A DNA stretch of 64,000 bases from Streptomyces shenzhenensis (GCF_003688995.1 NZ_PENI01000017.1:140955-204954), one strand, 5' to 3'. Numbered from the stretch's first letter, positions 45,476-54,982 are shown. Made by a program: numbers and translations. The notes: generated by a model not told the origin, from the sequence alone.

Positions 45476-46417
45476 GTGAGACATGTCATCGCCCTCGACG
45501 TGGGCGGCACCGGGATGAAGGCCGCCCTGATCGGGGACGGCGGCGAGCTGCTGCACCAGGACCGCCGCGCGACCGGGCGCGAACGCGGGCCCGAGGCGGT
45601 GGTCGAGGGCATCCTCGGCTTCGCCGCCGACCTGCGCGCCCACGGCACCGAGCGGCTCGGCGAACCCGCGGTCGCGGCCGGCATCGCGGTGCCGGGCATC
45701 GTCGACGAGGCCCGCGGCATCGCCACCTACGCGGCCAACCTGGGCTGGCACGACGTACCGCTGCGCGCCCTGCTCACCGACCGGCTCGGCATCCCGGTCG
45801 CGCTCGGCCACGACGTACGCACCGGCGGCCTGGCCGAGGGCCGGATCGGCGCGGGCAAGGGCGCGGACCGCTTCCTGTTCGTGCCCCTGGGCACCGGCAT
45901 CGCGGGCGCCATCGGCCTCGACGGCCGGGTGGAGGCGGGCGCGCACGGCTTCGCGGGCGAGATCGGCCACATCGTCGTACGGCCCGGCGGTACCGCGTGT
46001 CCGTGCGGGCAGCGCGGCTGCCTGGAGCGGTACGCCTCCGCGTCGGCCGTGACCGAGGCCTGGGCGGCGGCCTGCGGAGATCCGGACGCGGACGCCGCGG
46101 ACTGCGCGAAGGCCGTCGCGTCCGGTGACCCGAACGCCGTCCGGGTCTGGCAGCAGGCGGTGGACGCACTGGCCGACGGGCTGGTCACCGCGCTCACCCT
46201 GCTCGACCCGCGCACGCTGATCATCGGCGGCGGGCTCGCCGAGGCGGGGGAGACCCTGTTCCGGCCGCTGCAGGACGCCGTCCGGCGCCGTGTCACCTTC
46301 CAGAAACTCCCGTCGATCGTCCCCGCCGCCCTGGGGGACACCGCCGGCTGCCTGGGCGCGGGTCTCCTCGCCCGGGATCTCCTCGAAACCACTGACCCTT
46401 CGGAGGTAACCGCCTGA
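45476..46417 (+). CDS. nagK: N-acetylglucosamine kinase (ROK family)
   Basis: This 313-residue ROK kinase has IALDVGGTGMKAAL (phosphate-1 motif), the substrate-binding E/H residues in GEIGHIVVRPGG, and the zinc-binding CPCGQRGCLERYAS motif. It phosphorylates GlcNAc or a related sugar. GTG 45476 is chosen because it leaves a promoter region with the DasR site upstream. The gene overlaps nagA by one base (TGATG). It probably supplies GlcNAc-6-phosphate to NagA. Confidence 0.88.
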   Translation: MRHVIALDVGGTGMKAALIGDGGELLHQDRRATGRERGPEAVVEGILGFAADLRAHGTERLGEPAVAAGIAVPGIVDEARGIATYAANLGWHDVPLRALLTDRLGIPVALGHDVRTGGLAEGRIGAGKGADRFLFVPLGTGIAGAIGLDGRVEAGAHGFAGEIGHIVVRPGGTACPCGQRGCLERYASASAVTEAWAAACGDPDADAADCAKAVASGDPNAVRVWQQAVDALADGLVTALTLLDPRTLIIGGGLAEAGETLFRPLQDAVRRRVTFQKLPSIVPAALGDTAGCLGAGLLARDLLETTDPSEVTA

Positions 46418-47559
46418 TGGCCCCCAGTACGGTTCTTGCCGGCGCCCGGGTGGTGCTGCCCACCGGGATCGTGACCGACGGACGCGTGATCGTCGAGGGT
46501 ACGAGGATCGCGACCGCCTCCCCCGCGGACGCCGAGGTGATCGACGTACGGGGCCACTGGCTGGTGCCCGGCTTCGTCGACGTGCACAACCACGGCGGCG
46601 GGGGCGCCTCGTTCTCGGGCACGGCCGACGAGATCCTGACGGCCGTCCGCACCCACCGGCTGCACGGCACCACCACGCTCGTCGCCTCCACCGTCACCGA
46701 CGACATGGACTTCCTGGTCAAGCAGGCCGGGCTGCTGTCCGAGCTGGCGGAACAGGGCGATCTCGCCGGGATCCACTTCGAGGGCCCGTTCATCTCGCCG
46801 TGCCGCAAGGGCGCGCACTCCGAGGAGCTGCTGCGCGACCCGGACCCGGAGGAGGTGCGCCGGCTGATCGACGCGGGGCGCGGCCGGACCCGGATGGTCA
46901 CCCTCGCCGCCGAGCTGCCGGGCGGCATCGACTCCGTACGGCTGCTGACGGAGCACGGTGTCATCGCCGCCGTCGGGCACACGGACGCGACGTACGAGCA
47001 GACGGTGCAGGCGATCGACGCGGGCGCGACGGTCGCCACCCACCTGTTCAACGCGATGCCGCCGCTCGGCCATCGCTCCCCCGGCCCGGTCGCCGCCCTG
47101 CTGGCGGACGAGCGGGTCACGGTCGAGCTGATCAACGACGGCACCCACCTCCACCCGGCCGCGCTGGAGCTGGCGTTCCGGCACGCGGGCGCCGGGCGGG
47201 TCGCGTTCATCACCGACGCGATGGACGCGGCCGGCATCGGCGACGGCCGCTACATGCTCGGCCCGCTGGAGGTGGAGGTCAGCGACGGCGTGGCCCGGCT
47301 CGTGCAGGGCGGCTCGATCGCGGGCTCGACCCTGACCCTTGACCGCGCCTTCAAACGGGCGGTGACGGTCGACCGGCTGCCGGTGCCGGACGTGGTGGCG
47401 GCCCTGTCCGCCAACCCGGCCCGGCTGCTCGGCCTGGCCGACCGGGTGGGCTCGCTGGAGCCCGGCAAGGACGCCGACCTGGTGCTCCTCGACGAGGACT
47501 TCGACGTCAAGGGCGTGATGCGGCGGGGCGCCTGGGTGGTCGGTCCCCAACTGCCCTGA
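46417..47559 (+). CDS. nagA: N-acetylglucosamine-6-phosphate deacetylase
   Basis: This 380-residue amidohydrolase deacetylates GlcNAc-6-phosphate to GlcN-6-phosphate. Metal-site motifs are VDVHNHGGGGASF, HFEGPFIS, VGHTDATYEQT and THLFNAMPPLGHRSPG, with a late catalytic ITDAMDAAG. It overlaps nagK by TGATG and is therefore in one operon controlled by the DasR site at 45432-45447. Together with murQ it handles cell-wall sugar recycling. Confidence 0.95.
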   Translation: MAPSTVLAGARVVLPTGIVTDGRVIVEGTRIATASPADAEVIDVRGHWLVPGFVDVHNHGGGGASFSGTADEILTAVRTHRLHGTTTLVASTVTDDMDFLVKQAGLLSELAEQGDLAGIHFEGPFISPCRKGAHSEELLRDPDPEEVRRLIDAGRGRTRMVTLAAELPGGIDSVRLLTEHGVIAAVGHTDATYEQTVQAIDAGATVATHLFNAMPPLGHRSPGPVAALLADERVTVELINDGTHLHPAALELAFRHAGAGRVAFITDAMDAAGIGDGRYMLGPLEVEVSDGVARLVQGGSIAGSTLTLDRAFKRAVTVDRLPVPDVVAALSANPARLLGLADRVGSLEPGKDADLVLLDEDFDVKGVMRRGAWVVGPQLP

Positions 47560-47711
47560 TCCGTCCCCCGGTCGACGCGGCTCCGTCCCTCGGCCGACGC
47601 GTCGGCGAACGGCGGGTGACCGACCGTGGTCTGGGCCACTCGCCGTCTGTTTGGCATGATCGGGACCAGAAGACACGGCACAGCTCAGTCAGGCGAGGGA
47701 GGTCTGCCCGG

Positions 47712-48641
47712 GTGATCCTCACGGTCACGCTGAACACCGCTCTCGACCTCACCTATCGCGTGCGGTCGCTGCGGCCGCACGCCTCGCACCGGGTGTCCGC
47801 GGTCGCCGAGCGGCCGGGCGGCAAGGGCCTGAACGTGGCCCGGGTGCTGGCGGCCCTCGGGCACGAGGTGACGGTCACCGGGTTCGCCGGCGGCGGCACG
47901 GGCCGGGAGGTGCGCGAGCAGCTCGCGGGCGTCCCGGGCGTGGTGGACGCGCTGGTCCCGATCGCGGGCGCGACCCGGCGCACGATCGCCGTCGTGGACG
48001 AGGGCACCGGCGACACGACCCAGCTGAACGAGCCCGGCCCGCAGGTCGCCCCCGCCGAGTGGGCCGCGTTCCGGGAGGCGTACGAGGGCCTGCTCGGGCC
48101 TGCCGCCGCGGTGGCGCTGTGCGGCAGCCTGCCGCCCGGGGTGCCGGTGGGGGCCTACGCGGGCCTGATACGCGCGGCCCGGTCGGCCGGGGTCCCGGTG
48201 CTCCTTGACACCAGCGGGGAGCCGCTGCGCCGCGGGGTGGCGGCCCGACCGGACATCGTCAAGCCCAACGCCGAGGAGCTGGCCGAACTCACCGGCTCCC
48301 ACGAGCCGTTGCGGGCGGCCCGGGACGCCTGCCGGCGCGGCGCGCACGCGGTGGTCGCCTCGCTCGGCCCGCAGGGGCTGCTCGCCCACACCCCGGAGGG
48401 CAACTGGCGGGCCACCCCGCCCGCCGCCGTGCACGGCAACCCGACCGGCGCCGGTGACTCGGCGGTGGCGGGCCTGCTGTCGGGCCTGGTAGAACACCTG
48501 ACCTGGCCGGACCGACTGACCCACGCGATCGCCCTGTCAGCCGCAACCGTGGCAGCCCCAGCAGCAGGCGAATTCGACCGCCCGACCTACGACAGACTCC
48601 GAACCCAGATCAAAGTAACCAACAAACCAGCCACCACCTGA
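47712..48641 (+). CDS. PfkB-family sugar kinase, 1-phosphofructokinase type
   Basis: This 309-residue PfkB kinase has ERPGGKGLNVARVLAALG (substrate-binding) near the start and NPTGAGDSAVAGLLSG with the catalytic Asp near the end. The short LTVTLNTALDLTYRV start is typical of 1-phosphofructokinases and tagatose-6-phosphate kinases. The GTG at 47712 has GAGGGAGG upstream. It is separated from nagA by 152 bases. The substrate may be a sugar phosphate in the same pathway, which is not proven. Confidence 0.85.
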   Translation: MILTVTLNTALDLTYRVRSLRPHASHRVSAVAERPGGKGLNVARVLAALGHEVTVTGFAGGGTGREVREQLAGVPGVVDALVPIAGATRRTIAVVDEGTGDTTQLNEPGPQVAPAEWAAFREAYEGLLGPAAAVALCGSLPPGVPVGAYAGLIRAARSAGVPVLLDTSGEPLRRGVAARPDIVKPNAEELAELTGSHEPLRAARDACRRGAHAVVASLGPQGLLAHTPEGNWRATPPAAVHGNPTGAGDSAVAGLLSGLVEHLTWPDRLTHAIALSAATVAAPAAGEFDRPTYDRLRTQIKVTNKPATT

Positions 48642-48654
48642 CCCTCCGGGGGTT

Positions 48655-49002
48655 ACCCCGGGGATTGATCCCAGGGGGGCCGCTCCCGGAAGCCGGCCCC
48701 AAAGCCGCTCCCACGAGCCCGGCCCCTAGGCCGCTCCCGCAGGCCGATCCGGAAACCGCTCCCCCGAAACAGCCCCGCAGGCCAGCCTCAAAGCCACTCC
48801 CACGGCGACCCCGAACCCGCTCCCGGCGGACTGCTCACCGCCTGACGCCCGCTGCCGGAGCTGCTCCCCGCGACCACCCCGCAGTCAGATCGAGACCGCT
48901 CCCAACGGGTCTGGCCCTAAGGCCGTACCCAGAAGCCGGTCCCAAAGCGCCTGCCACGGACCGATTCCGCGGGTGCTGTCCAGGTTCGGTTTCGGTGGGG
49001 GG
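48655..49002. repeat. degenerate repeats of a CCGCTCCC type
   Basis: Many imperfect copies of AAAGCCGCTCCCAC or AGGCCGCTCCCGCAGG fill the roughly 360 bases between the kinase gene and the carbohydrate-binding protein gene. No gene or terminator was recognised. Confidence 0.45.
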
Positions 49003-49953
49003 TCAGCGCTTGACCTGGCCCTTCTTCAGCCACAGCTGGTCCAGCAGGACATTGCACTTGTCGCCGTCCCCGCAGGACAGCGTGATCGTGTTGGTGCCCT
49101 TGTTGAGGGTGGGCCACGCGTAGGTGGTGGTCCAGCCCTTGGCGAAGTCGCCGTCGGCGGCATGGGCGTAGTTCTGCATGCTCAGCTTGCTGCCGAACGC
49201 CTTGCCGTTGATGGTGAGCGTCATCGACTGGTCTTCGCCGGCCGTGCTGTAGTGCGCGAACACGGTGTACGTGCCGTCGTCGGGAATGCCGTCGACGGTC
49301 CAGGTGACGGAGTTGCCGGGCTGGTTGAGATTGCCCACATAGGTGCCGCCGTCCGCCTGCGCACCCTCGACGTCCGACGCCAGCGCGGCGCTGCCGCCCA
49401 GGCGCAGTGCCTTCGCGTCGATCGTCGGCAGCTCGCCCTCGCCGGCCGCCGAGCTGCTACCGGACGGGCTCGGCGAGGTGCTCTCGGACTGTGTCGGGGT
49501 CGCGCCACCGGCCTGGTCGCCCTTGTTGTCGTCGTTCGAGTTGCCGTTGAGCATGGCGATGCTGATGCCGATGACGACCGCGGCGACCACCGCGATCGCG
49601 CCGATCAGCAGACCCTTGGTGTTCGGGCCGCGACCGCCCCGGCCGCCGCCCCCACCGGCCTGCGGAGGCTGCTGGCCGGCCGGCGGGCCGCCCGGGAAGG
49701 TCTCCGGTGCCTGGTAGTGGGCGTTCGGCTGACCGTAGGCGCCCTGCTGCTGGGGCACGGTCTGCTGGCCATAGGGGGCCTGGGCCGGCTGGCCGTACTG
49801 GCGCTCCCCCACCGCGCGCACCCTGCTGACCGAGTTCGGGTAGCCGTAGCCACCGGACGGCGGCTGGGCTCCCCTGGCCTGCCCATCGGCGTACAGATAG
49901 CCGAACGGGTCGTCGTCCTCGGGCGTGCTCGCGCCGTTGTCGCCGGGCGTCAT
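49003..49953 (-). CDS. membrane-anchored carbohydrate-binding (CBM6/35-like) protein
   Basis: This 316-residue protein has a Gln/Pro/Gly-rich cytoplasmic N-terminus (residues 1-110), one membrane segment (GLLIGAIAVVAAVVIGIS, about 113-134), a Ser/Thr-rich spacer, and a C-terminal beta-sandwich of about 130 residues (LGGSAALASDVEGAQADGG to LLDQLWLKKG). The last part resembles CBM35/CBM6 domains. The Cys pair in CGDGDKCNV could form a disulphide. It is likely displayed on the outer face to bind glycans. It has no enzymatic domain. Confidence 0.85.
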   Translation of the reverse strand: MTPGDNGASTPEDDDPFGYLYADGQARGAQPPSGGYGYPNSVSRVRAVGERQYGQPAQAPYGQQTVPQQQGAYGQPNAHYQAPETFPGGPPAGQQPPQAGGGGGRGGRGPNTKGLLIGAIAVVAAVVIGISIAMLNGNSNDDNKGDQAGGATPTQSESTSPSPSGSSSAAGEGELPTIDAKALRLGGSAALASDVEGAQADGGTYVGNLNQPGNSVTWTVDGIPDDGTYTVFAHYSTAGEDQSMTLTINGKAFGSKLSMQNYAHAADGDFAKGWTTTYAWPTLNKGTNTITLSCGDGDKCNVLLDQLWLKKGQVKR

Positions 49954-50096
49954 CCCTAGGTACTCCTCAACAGGTGCGGGCGGATGCGGTACGGATACAG
50001 ATACGAATATGGAATACAGGTAGTGAAGAGCGAGCCTACCCGCTCTCGCTGGCCCAATCGGGTGGCTCGCTGTGCTTCAGCCCACTGACCTGGGGT

Positions 50097-51752
50097 TCAT
50101 CCGGCCCGTCGATGTTGTTTGGGACGAGATCGTTTCTCGACGTACATCCGTTCGTCAGCGGATTTCAACACCTCGTCCGCCGTCATCCCGCAGTGTGCCC
50201 AGCCGATGCCGAAGCTGGCGCCCACCCGCACGGCCCGGCCCTCGGCCCGAATCGGCTGGATGATCTCGTTCCGCAGGCGTACGGCCAGGTCCTGGGCGTC
50301 GGCCTTGCCGAGGCCGTCGGCGAGGATGACGAACTCGTCGCCGCCGAGGCGGGCCACCGTGTCGCCGTCGCGCACGCCACGGGACAGCCGGCGCGCCACC
50401 TCGATCAGGACCGCGTCGCCCGCGTTGTGCCCGAACCGGTCGTTGATCGACTTGAAGCCGTCCAGGTCGCAGAAGAGGACCGCGAGGCCCTTGGTGCCGT
50501 CGTCGCGGTCGCCCTCGGGGGCGACGGTGTGCACATGGTGGTCAAAGCCGTCGTAGGAGTCCGTGCCGGAGGCGAAGTCGAAGCCGTGGCCGTTGACGTC
50601 GTAGGCGGCGGGATGGCCGTACGCGGCGTCCAGGGAGTCCAGCTCGTCGGCCTGCGCCGGGCGCCGGCACAGGCGGGCCGACAGGCGCGAGCGCAGCTCG
50701 GCGGAGTTCGGCAGGCCGGTGAGGGAGTCGTGCGAGGCGCGGTGGGCGAGCTGCAGCTCGCGGCGCTTGCGCTCCTCTATGTCCTCGACGTGCGTGAGCA
50801 GGAAGCGCGGGCCGTCGGCGGCGTCGGCGACGACGGAGTTGCGCAGCGACACCCACACGTAGGTGCCGTCCCGGCGGCCGAGGCGCAGCTCCGCGCGGCC
50901 GCCCTCGGCGGAGGTGCGCAGCAGCGTGCCGATGTCCTCGGGGTGCACGAGGTCGGAGAAGGAGTAGCGGCGCATCGCGGAGGCCGGGCGGCCCAGGAGG
51001 CGGCACAGCGCGTCGTTGGTGCGCAGGATGCGGCCGTGCTGGTCCCCGCCCATCTCGGCGATCGCCATGCCGGAGGGGGCGTACTCGAACGCCTGCCGGA
51101 AGCTCTCCTCGCTCGCGCGCAGCGCCTGCTGCTCCCGCTCAAGGCGGACCAGGGCGCGCTGCATGTTGGACCTGAGCCGGGCGTTGCTGATCGCGATGGC
51201 GGCCTGGAAGGCGTACATCTGGAGGGCCTCGCGCCCCCATGCGCCCGGGTGTCGGCCGTTGCGCGGCCGGTCCACGGATATCACGCCGAGCAGCTCGCCG
51301 GAGCCGCTGCCCTGCACGCCGGGCGCGTACATGGGCGCGAAGAGCCGGTCGGAGGGGTGCCACTCGTCCTCGAAGCGGGGCTCGGGCCCGTCGGTGTACC
51401 ACTGCGGAACGTCGTCGTCGTCGAGGACCCAGCCCTCGGTGTGCGGTATGAACCGCAGGTCGCCCCAGGCCTCGCCCATGTTCAGCCGGCGCTCCCAGGA
51501 CTCGCGGGAGCCGACCCGGCCGGTGATGAGGGCCTCGGCGGCGGAGTTCCCGGAGAAGGCGGCCACCACGAGGTCGCCGTCGGGGCGCACGAGGTTGACG
51601 CAGGCCATCTCGTATCCGAGGGCGGTGACGGAGCCGTCGGCGACGGTCTGCAACGTGTCCGCCAGGCTGCGTGCCGTGTTCATGTCGGCCATGGCCTGGT
51701 GCAGTTGCCGGAGGGACGCAAGACGGACGTAGGGCTCCGACTCCATCTCCAT
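50097..51752 (-). CDS. cdgB: diguanylate cyclase CdgB (GAF-PAS-GGDEF)
   Basis: This 551-residue cytoplasmic enzyme makes c-di-GMP. Order: a GAF domain (about 15-180), a PAS domain (about 195-310, with SFSDLVHPEDIG and YVWVSLRNSVV), and a GGDEF domain with LTGLPNSAEL and the GGDEF at 470-474. RDGD at 461-464, five residues before the GGDEF, is a complete I-site for product inhibition. The ATG at 51752 has GGAGGG upstream, and a second ATG follows at 51746. It governs development in Streptomyces, and BldD control is expected. The upstream palindrome at 51893-51908 may be involved. Confidence 0.93.
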   Translation of the reverse strand: MEMESEPYVRLASLRQLHQAMADMNTARSLADTLQTVADGSVTALGYEMACVNLVRPDGDLVVAAFSGNSAAEALITGRVGSRESWERRLNMGEAWGDLRFIPHTEGWVLDDDDVPQWYTDGPEPRFEDEWHPSDRLFAPMYAPGVQGSGSGELLGVISVDRPRNGRHPGAWGREALQMYAFQAAIAISNARLRSNMQRALVRLEREQQALRASEESFRQAFEYAPSGMAIAEMGGDQHGRILRTNDALCRLLGRPASAMRRYSFSDLVHPEDIGTLLRTSAEGGRAELRLGRRDGTYVWVSLRNSVVADAADGPRFLLTHVEDIEERKRRELQLAHRASHDSLTGLPNSAELRSRLSARLCRRPAQADELDSLDAAYGHPAAYDVNGHGFDFASGTDSYDGFDHHVHTVAPEGDRDDGTKGLAVLFCDLDGFKSINDRFGHNAGDAVLIEVARRLSRGVRDGDTVARLGGDEFVILADGLGKADAQDLAVRLRNEIIQPIRAEGRAVRVGASFGIGWAHCGMTADEVLKSADERMYVEKRSRPKQHRRAG

Positions 51753-51892
51753 GCTCGCCCTCCCCCCGAGACCTCGCAGCGAATCAAGGGTGCTCTTCGG
51801 CGCTTCTCTTCGGTGGTGCCCTTGCAGCTTCCCCGCCACTGAATCACAGCGCGCTGCCCACTCGGTACACAGGGTCAACAATTCATCGGTCT

Positions 51893-51908
51893 TGTGACTC
51901 AAGTCACA
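51893..51908. promoter_or_regulatory. palindromic operator candidate before cdgB
   Basis: TGTGACTCAAGTCACA is a near-perfect palindrome about 140 bases upstream of cdgB, in the gap shared with the divergent flavin reductase gene. It resembles BldD boxes (TGAC and GTCA halves). The known BldD dependence of cdgB in Streptomyces fits this. The match was made by eye only. Confidence 0.5.
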
Positions 51909-52022
51909 GAAGAATATGAACAATTGAGAAGAACATCTGCGTTCTTCGTTCCGTGGACCTAGGACCAGGCTCGGGCGGAGGCCCGATGCGACCCGCTAGG
52001 AGCGAAGATTAGCGTTTCCGGC

Positions 52023-52607
52023 GTGCTGAACACTCCAACTCCGCTGCCCACTCCCGCCACCCCCGCCGTCCCCGGGCATGCTGAGGGGGTGAGCAACGAC
52101 GAGTTCCGGGCCGCCATGTCCCGGCTGGCCGCGGGCGTGGTCCTGGTGACCGCGCAGGAGCCGCCGCTCGACCCGGACGACCCCGGGGCGCCGGCCGGCG
52201 AGGACGCCGGCATGACGGCCACGGCCTTCCTGTCCGTGTCCCTGGAGCCGCCGCTGGTCCTGGTCAGCCTGCGCGAAGGCTCCCGCATGGACGACCTGCT
52301 CGCCGAGCAGCCCCTGTGGGGCGTCTCCGTGCTCTCCGAGAGCCAGCGGCACATCGCGGGCCGCTTCGCCATGAAGGGCCGCATCAGCGACCGGCTGCTG
52401 TTCGAGGACATCCCCTACGCCCGCGGCGAGGTCTCCCGCGCGCCCCTGGTGCGCGGCGCCCTGGCGACCCTGGAGTGCCGGACCGAACAGCGGGTGGCGG
52501 CCGGGGACCACACGCTGGTGATCGGCCGCGTGCTGACCGCGGAGCTGCCCAGCGCGGACGGCAGGCCGCTGCTGTATTTCCAGGGCCGGTACCGGCAGTT
52601 GGGGTGA
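52023..52607 (+). CDS. flavin reductase-like domain protein
   Basis: This 194-residue protein has a flavin-reductase fold: FRAAMSRLAAGVVLVTA at the start, AFLSVSLEPPLVLVSLREGSRM (FMN-binding loop) and HIAGRFAMKGRI in the middle, and LYFQGRYRQLG at the end. It likely reduces FMN with NAD(P)H to support a monooxygenase. The GTG at 52023 and another GTG at 52089 are both possible starts, and neither has a strong ribosome site. It is divergent from cdgB. Confidence 0.85.
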   Translation: MLNTPTPLPTPATPAVPGHAEGVSNDEFRAAMSRLAAGVVLVTAQEPPLDPDDPGAPAGEDAGMTATAFLSVSLEPPLVLVSLREGSRMDDLLAEQPLWGVSVLSESQRHIAGRFAMKGRISDRLLFEDIPYARGEVSRAPLVRGALATLECRTEQRVAAGDHTLVIGRVLTAELPSADGRPLLYFQGRYRQLG

Positions 52608-52715
52608 CGGCGGACAGGAGGGAGCCGGGCACCCGAACCGCGGGAGCGCCGCGCCGCGGGCCGTGGCGGCGAAATCCCGTGGCCCGCTGATCGGCATCCG
52701 GTCTACGGTGCCGGG

Positions 52716-53180
52716 ATGACGCCGCGCCTGGAAGAGATCACGCCGCGCACCGTCGACGCCGCCCTCGGCATCCGGGTCCGGCCCGATCAGGAGCACGCGG
52801 TGCGGCCCGTCGCCCACTCCCTCGCCGAGGCCTACGTCCATCCCGCGGACGTCGCCTGGCCGCGGCTGATCGTGGCCGACGACGACCGCCCGGTGGGCTT
52901 CGTGATGGCCTTCCTCGGCATCGACTGGCACGGCGACGGGAGCGTGTTCCGCTCCGGCCTGTGGCGGCTGAACATCGCGGCCGGGGAACAGGGCCGGGGG
53001 TACGGCCGGTTCGCGATCGAGTTTGTCGCCGCCGAGCTCCGGCGCCGTGGCGACCAGCGCCTCTACGTCACCTGGCAGCCCGGCCCGACCGGCCCGGAGA
53101 GGTTCTACCAGCGCCTCGGCTTCCACAGCACCGGCGAATCCAGCGGCGACCAGACGGTCGGGGTACGGGAACTGACGTAG
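52716..53180 (+). CDS. GNAT family N-acetyltransferase
   Basis: This 154-residue acetyltransferase has the acetyl-CoA pocket WRLNIAAGEQGRGYGRFAIEFV (Q/RxxGxG/A) and the C-terminal TGPERFYQRLGFHSTGE segment. It resembles spermidine/streptothricin-type acetyltransferases. The substrate cannot be told. It follows the flavin reductase gene and is convergent with arfB. Confidence 0.88.
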   Translation: MTPRLEEITPRTVDAALGIRVRPDQEHAVRPVAHSLAEAYVHPADVAWPRLIVADDDRPVGFVMAFLGIDWHGDGSVFRSGLWRLNIAAGEQGRGYGRFAIEFVAAELRRRGDQRLYVTWQPGPTGPERFYQRLGFHSTGESSGDQTVGVRELT

Positions 53181-53234
53181 GACCGGGTCCGCCCGACGGG
53201 CAGCAGGGGATGGGACACCGGGGCGGTGGCGGAG

Positions 53235-53663
53235 TCAGGTCCAGTCCCGGCCGGACCTGCCCCGCTTCGTCTGCGAACGCTGTTTCTTCTCCTGCAGCCG
53301 CCGCTCGTTGATCCCGCGCGGGATCCGGGTCGGCCTACGGGGCTTCGGCGGCGGCGCGGTCGCCTGCGCGAGCAGGGCCGCGAGGCGCACCGCGGCGGCC
53401 TCCCGGTTGCGCCACTGGGACCGGTGCTCGGACGCGCGGACGGCGATGACGCCATCGGTCAGCCGCCCCGCGAGGCGCCGCAACGCCCGGTCCTTCCACA
53501 CCGGGGGAAGCGCCTCGGTCCGCGCCAGGTCGAAGCGCAACTCCACCTGGGAGTCGCTGGTGTTGACATGCTGTCCGCCGGGCCCCGACGACCGTGAGAA
53601 ACGCCACATCAGCTCGGCCTCGGGGAGCGAGACGGAGCCGCGGATGACGTAAGGACCGGACAT
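53235..53663 (-). CDS. arfB: alternative ribosome-rescue factor ArfB (peptidyl-tRNA hydrolase)
   Basis: This 142-residue protein has the class I release-factor-type GGQ in SSGPGGQHVNTSDSQVELRFD, with a basic C-terminal tail (INERRLQEKKQRSQTKRGR) that enters the mRNA channel. It releases peptides from stalled ribosomes without a stop codon. The ATG at 53663 gives a normal N-terminus. It is divergent from terD. Confidence 0.92.
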   Translation of the reverse strand: MSGPYVIRGSVSLPEAELMWRFSRSSGPGGQHVNTSDSQVELRFDLARTEALPPVWKDRALRRLAGRLTDGVIAVRASEHRSQWRNREAAAVRLAALLAQATAPPPKPRRPTRIPRGINERRLQEKKQRSQTKRGRSGRDWT

Positions 53664-53833
53664 GCGTCCATGGTCGCGTCCCCGCCGCTCCGCGTCACCC
53701 GAATTTGCCGAAGGTAAAAAAGGTAAAGGCACGCGGAACCTCTTGGACCCCCCTTGGCGTTCTTCCCGATGACGGTAGCTTCGTCCCCAGTACGAAGCCG
53801 TACGTACGCAACGAGGGAAGGGACTCCCAAACC

Positions 53834-54409
53834 ATGGCTGTAAGCCTGTCCAAGGGTGGCAACGTCTCGCTCACCAAGGAGGCTCCGGGCCTGACCGCCG
53901 TCACCGTGGGCCTCGCCTGGGACGTCCGCACCACCACCGGCACGGACTTCGACCTGGACGCCTCCGCGATCGCGGTCAATACGCAGGGCAAGGTCTACTC
54001 GGACGGTCACTTCATCTTCTTCAACAACAAGCAGACCCCGGACAACACGATCGTCCACACGGGTGACAACCGCACCGGCGAGGGCGAGGGCGACGACGAG
54101 GCGATCAACGTCAACCTGGCCGCTCTCCCGGCCGACATCGACAAGATCGTCTTCCCGGTCTCCATCTACGACGCGGAGAACCGCGGCCAGAACTTCGGCC
54201 AGGTCCGCAACGCCTACATCCGCATCGTCAACCAGGCCGGCGGCGCCGAGATCGCCCGCTACGACCTCTCCGAGGACGCCGCCACCGAGACGGCCATGGT
54301 CTTCGGCGAGCTGTACCGCAACGGCGCCGAGTGGAAGTTCCGCGCGGTCGGCCAGGGCTATGCGTCCGGGCTGGTCGGCATCGCCCAGGACTTCGGCGTC
54401 AGCGTCTGA
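53834..54409 (+). CDS. TerD-family tellurium resistance/stress protein
   Basis: This 191-residue cytoplasmic protein is a classic TerD: MAVSLSKGGNVSLTKEAPGL at the start, GLAWDVRTTTGTDFDLDASAIAV (Ca-binding acidic motif), SDGHFIFFNNKQTPDNTIVHTGDNRTGEGEGDDEAINVNLAALP, and YDLSEDAATETAMVFGELYRNG. TerD proteins bind calcium and act in stress and differentiation. GGAAGGGA lies upstream of the ATG. A hairpin at 54432-54460 follows. Confidence 0.95.
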   Translation: MAVSLSKGGNVSLTKEAPGLTAVTVGLAWDVRTTTGTDFDLDASAIAVNTQGKVYSDGHFIFFNNKQTPDNTIVHTGDNRTGEGEGDDEAINVNLAALPADIDKIVFPVSIYDAENRGQNFGQVRNAYIRIVNQAGGAEIARYDLSEDAATETAMVFGELYRNGAEWKFRAVGQGYASGLVGIAQDFGVSV

Positions 54410-54431
54410 CCCGCACCTTGCGCGGTCGGGT

Positions 54432-54460
54432 CCCGGACCAGGGGTGCACCCTGCTCCGGG
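54432..54460. terminator. terminator after terD
   Basis: CCCGGA and TCCGGG close a hairpin that also holds CAGGG/CCCTG inner pairs, starting 23 bases after the terD stop. It is likely an intrinsic terminator. Confidence 0.65.
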
Positions 54461-54519
54461 CCCGGCCGCGCGTCAGCCCCGGGCCACCTGAAACCAGCCC
54501 CGGCCCGGGCCCGGCAAGA

Positions 54520-54982
54520 GACACACCGCCCGGTACGCCTCCCACCGCGACTTCCACGCCCTCAGCGGCGCCTTTCCGGACCCGGGCAACGTGCGGCCGG
54601 AACAGGTGGCGGCGGCCTTGGCCGGCGAACTGACGCATCCGGACGCGGAGGTGCTGCCGCGCGCGGCGAACAGCGGCGGCTGGTCGGCGTCGCGGCCACC
54701 CTCGCCCGGCACCCTGATCCGGACGATCCGGACCCGTGGATCGGGCCGCTGATGGTGGACACCCGGGTGCAGGGCCGGGGGTACGGACGGCGGTTCGCCG
54801 CACTGGCCGAGGAACGCTTCCGCACGGCGGGACGCACCGCGGTCCGGCTCGCCGTCCCCGACAACACCCCCAAGGGCCTCGCCTTCTGGACCGCGCTGGG
54901 GTACGAGGTGATCGACCGCCGGCCGGACCGCGCACACGGCCGACCCTGCACGGTCATGCGCAAGGCGCTGCGCGCGCTCTGA
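54520..54982 (+). pseudogene. frameshifted GNAT acetyltransferase
   Basis: The segment FHALSGAFPDPGNVRPEQVAAALAGELTHPDAEVL (54567-54657) continues in a second frame as GEQRRLVGVAATLARHPDPDDPDPWIGPLMVDTRVQGRGYGRRFAALAEERFR and on to VMRKALRAL, ending at 54982. The join lies near 54660 and needs one base to restore. Motif A (VQGRGYGRRF) is complete. The gene therefore looks broken, although a sequencing error is possible. The upstream start is not clear. Confidence 0.65.
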
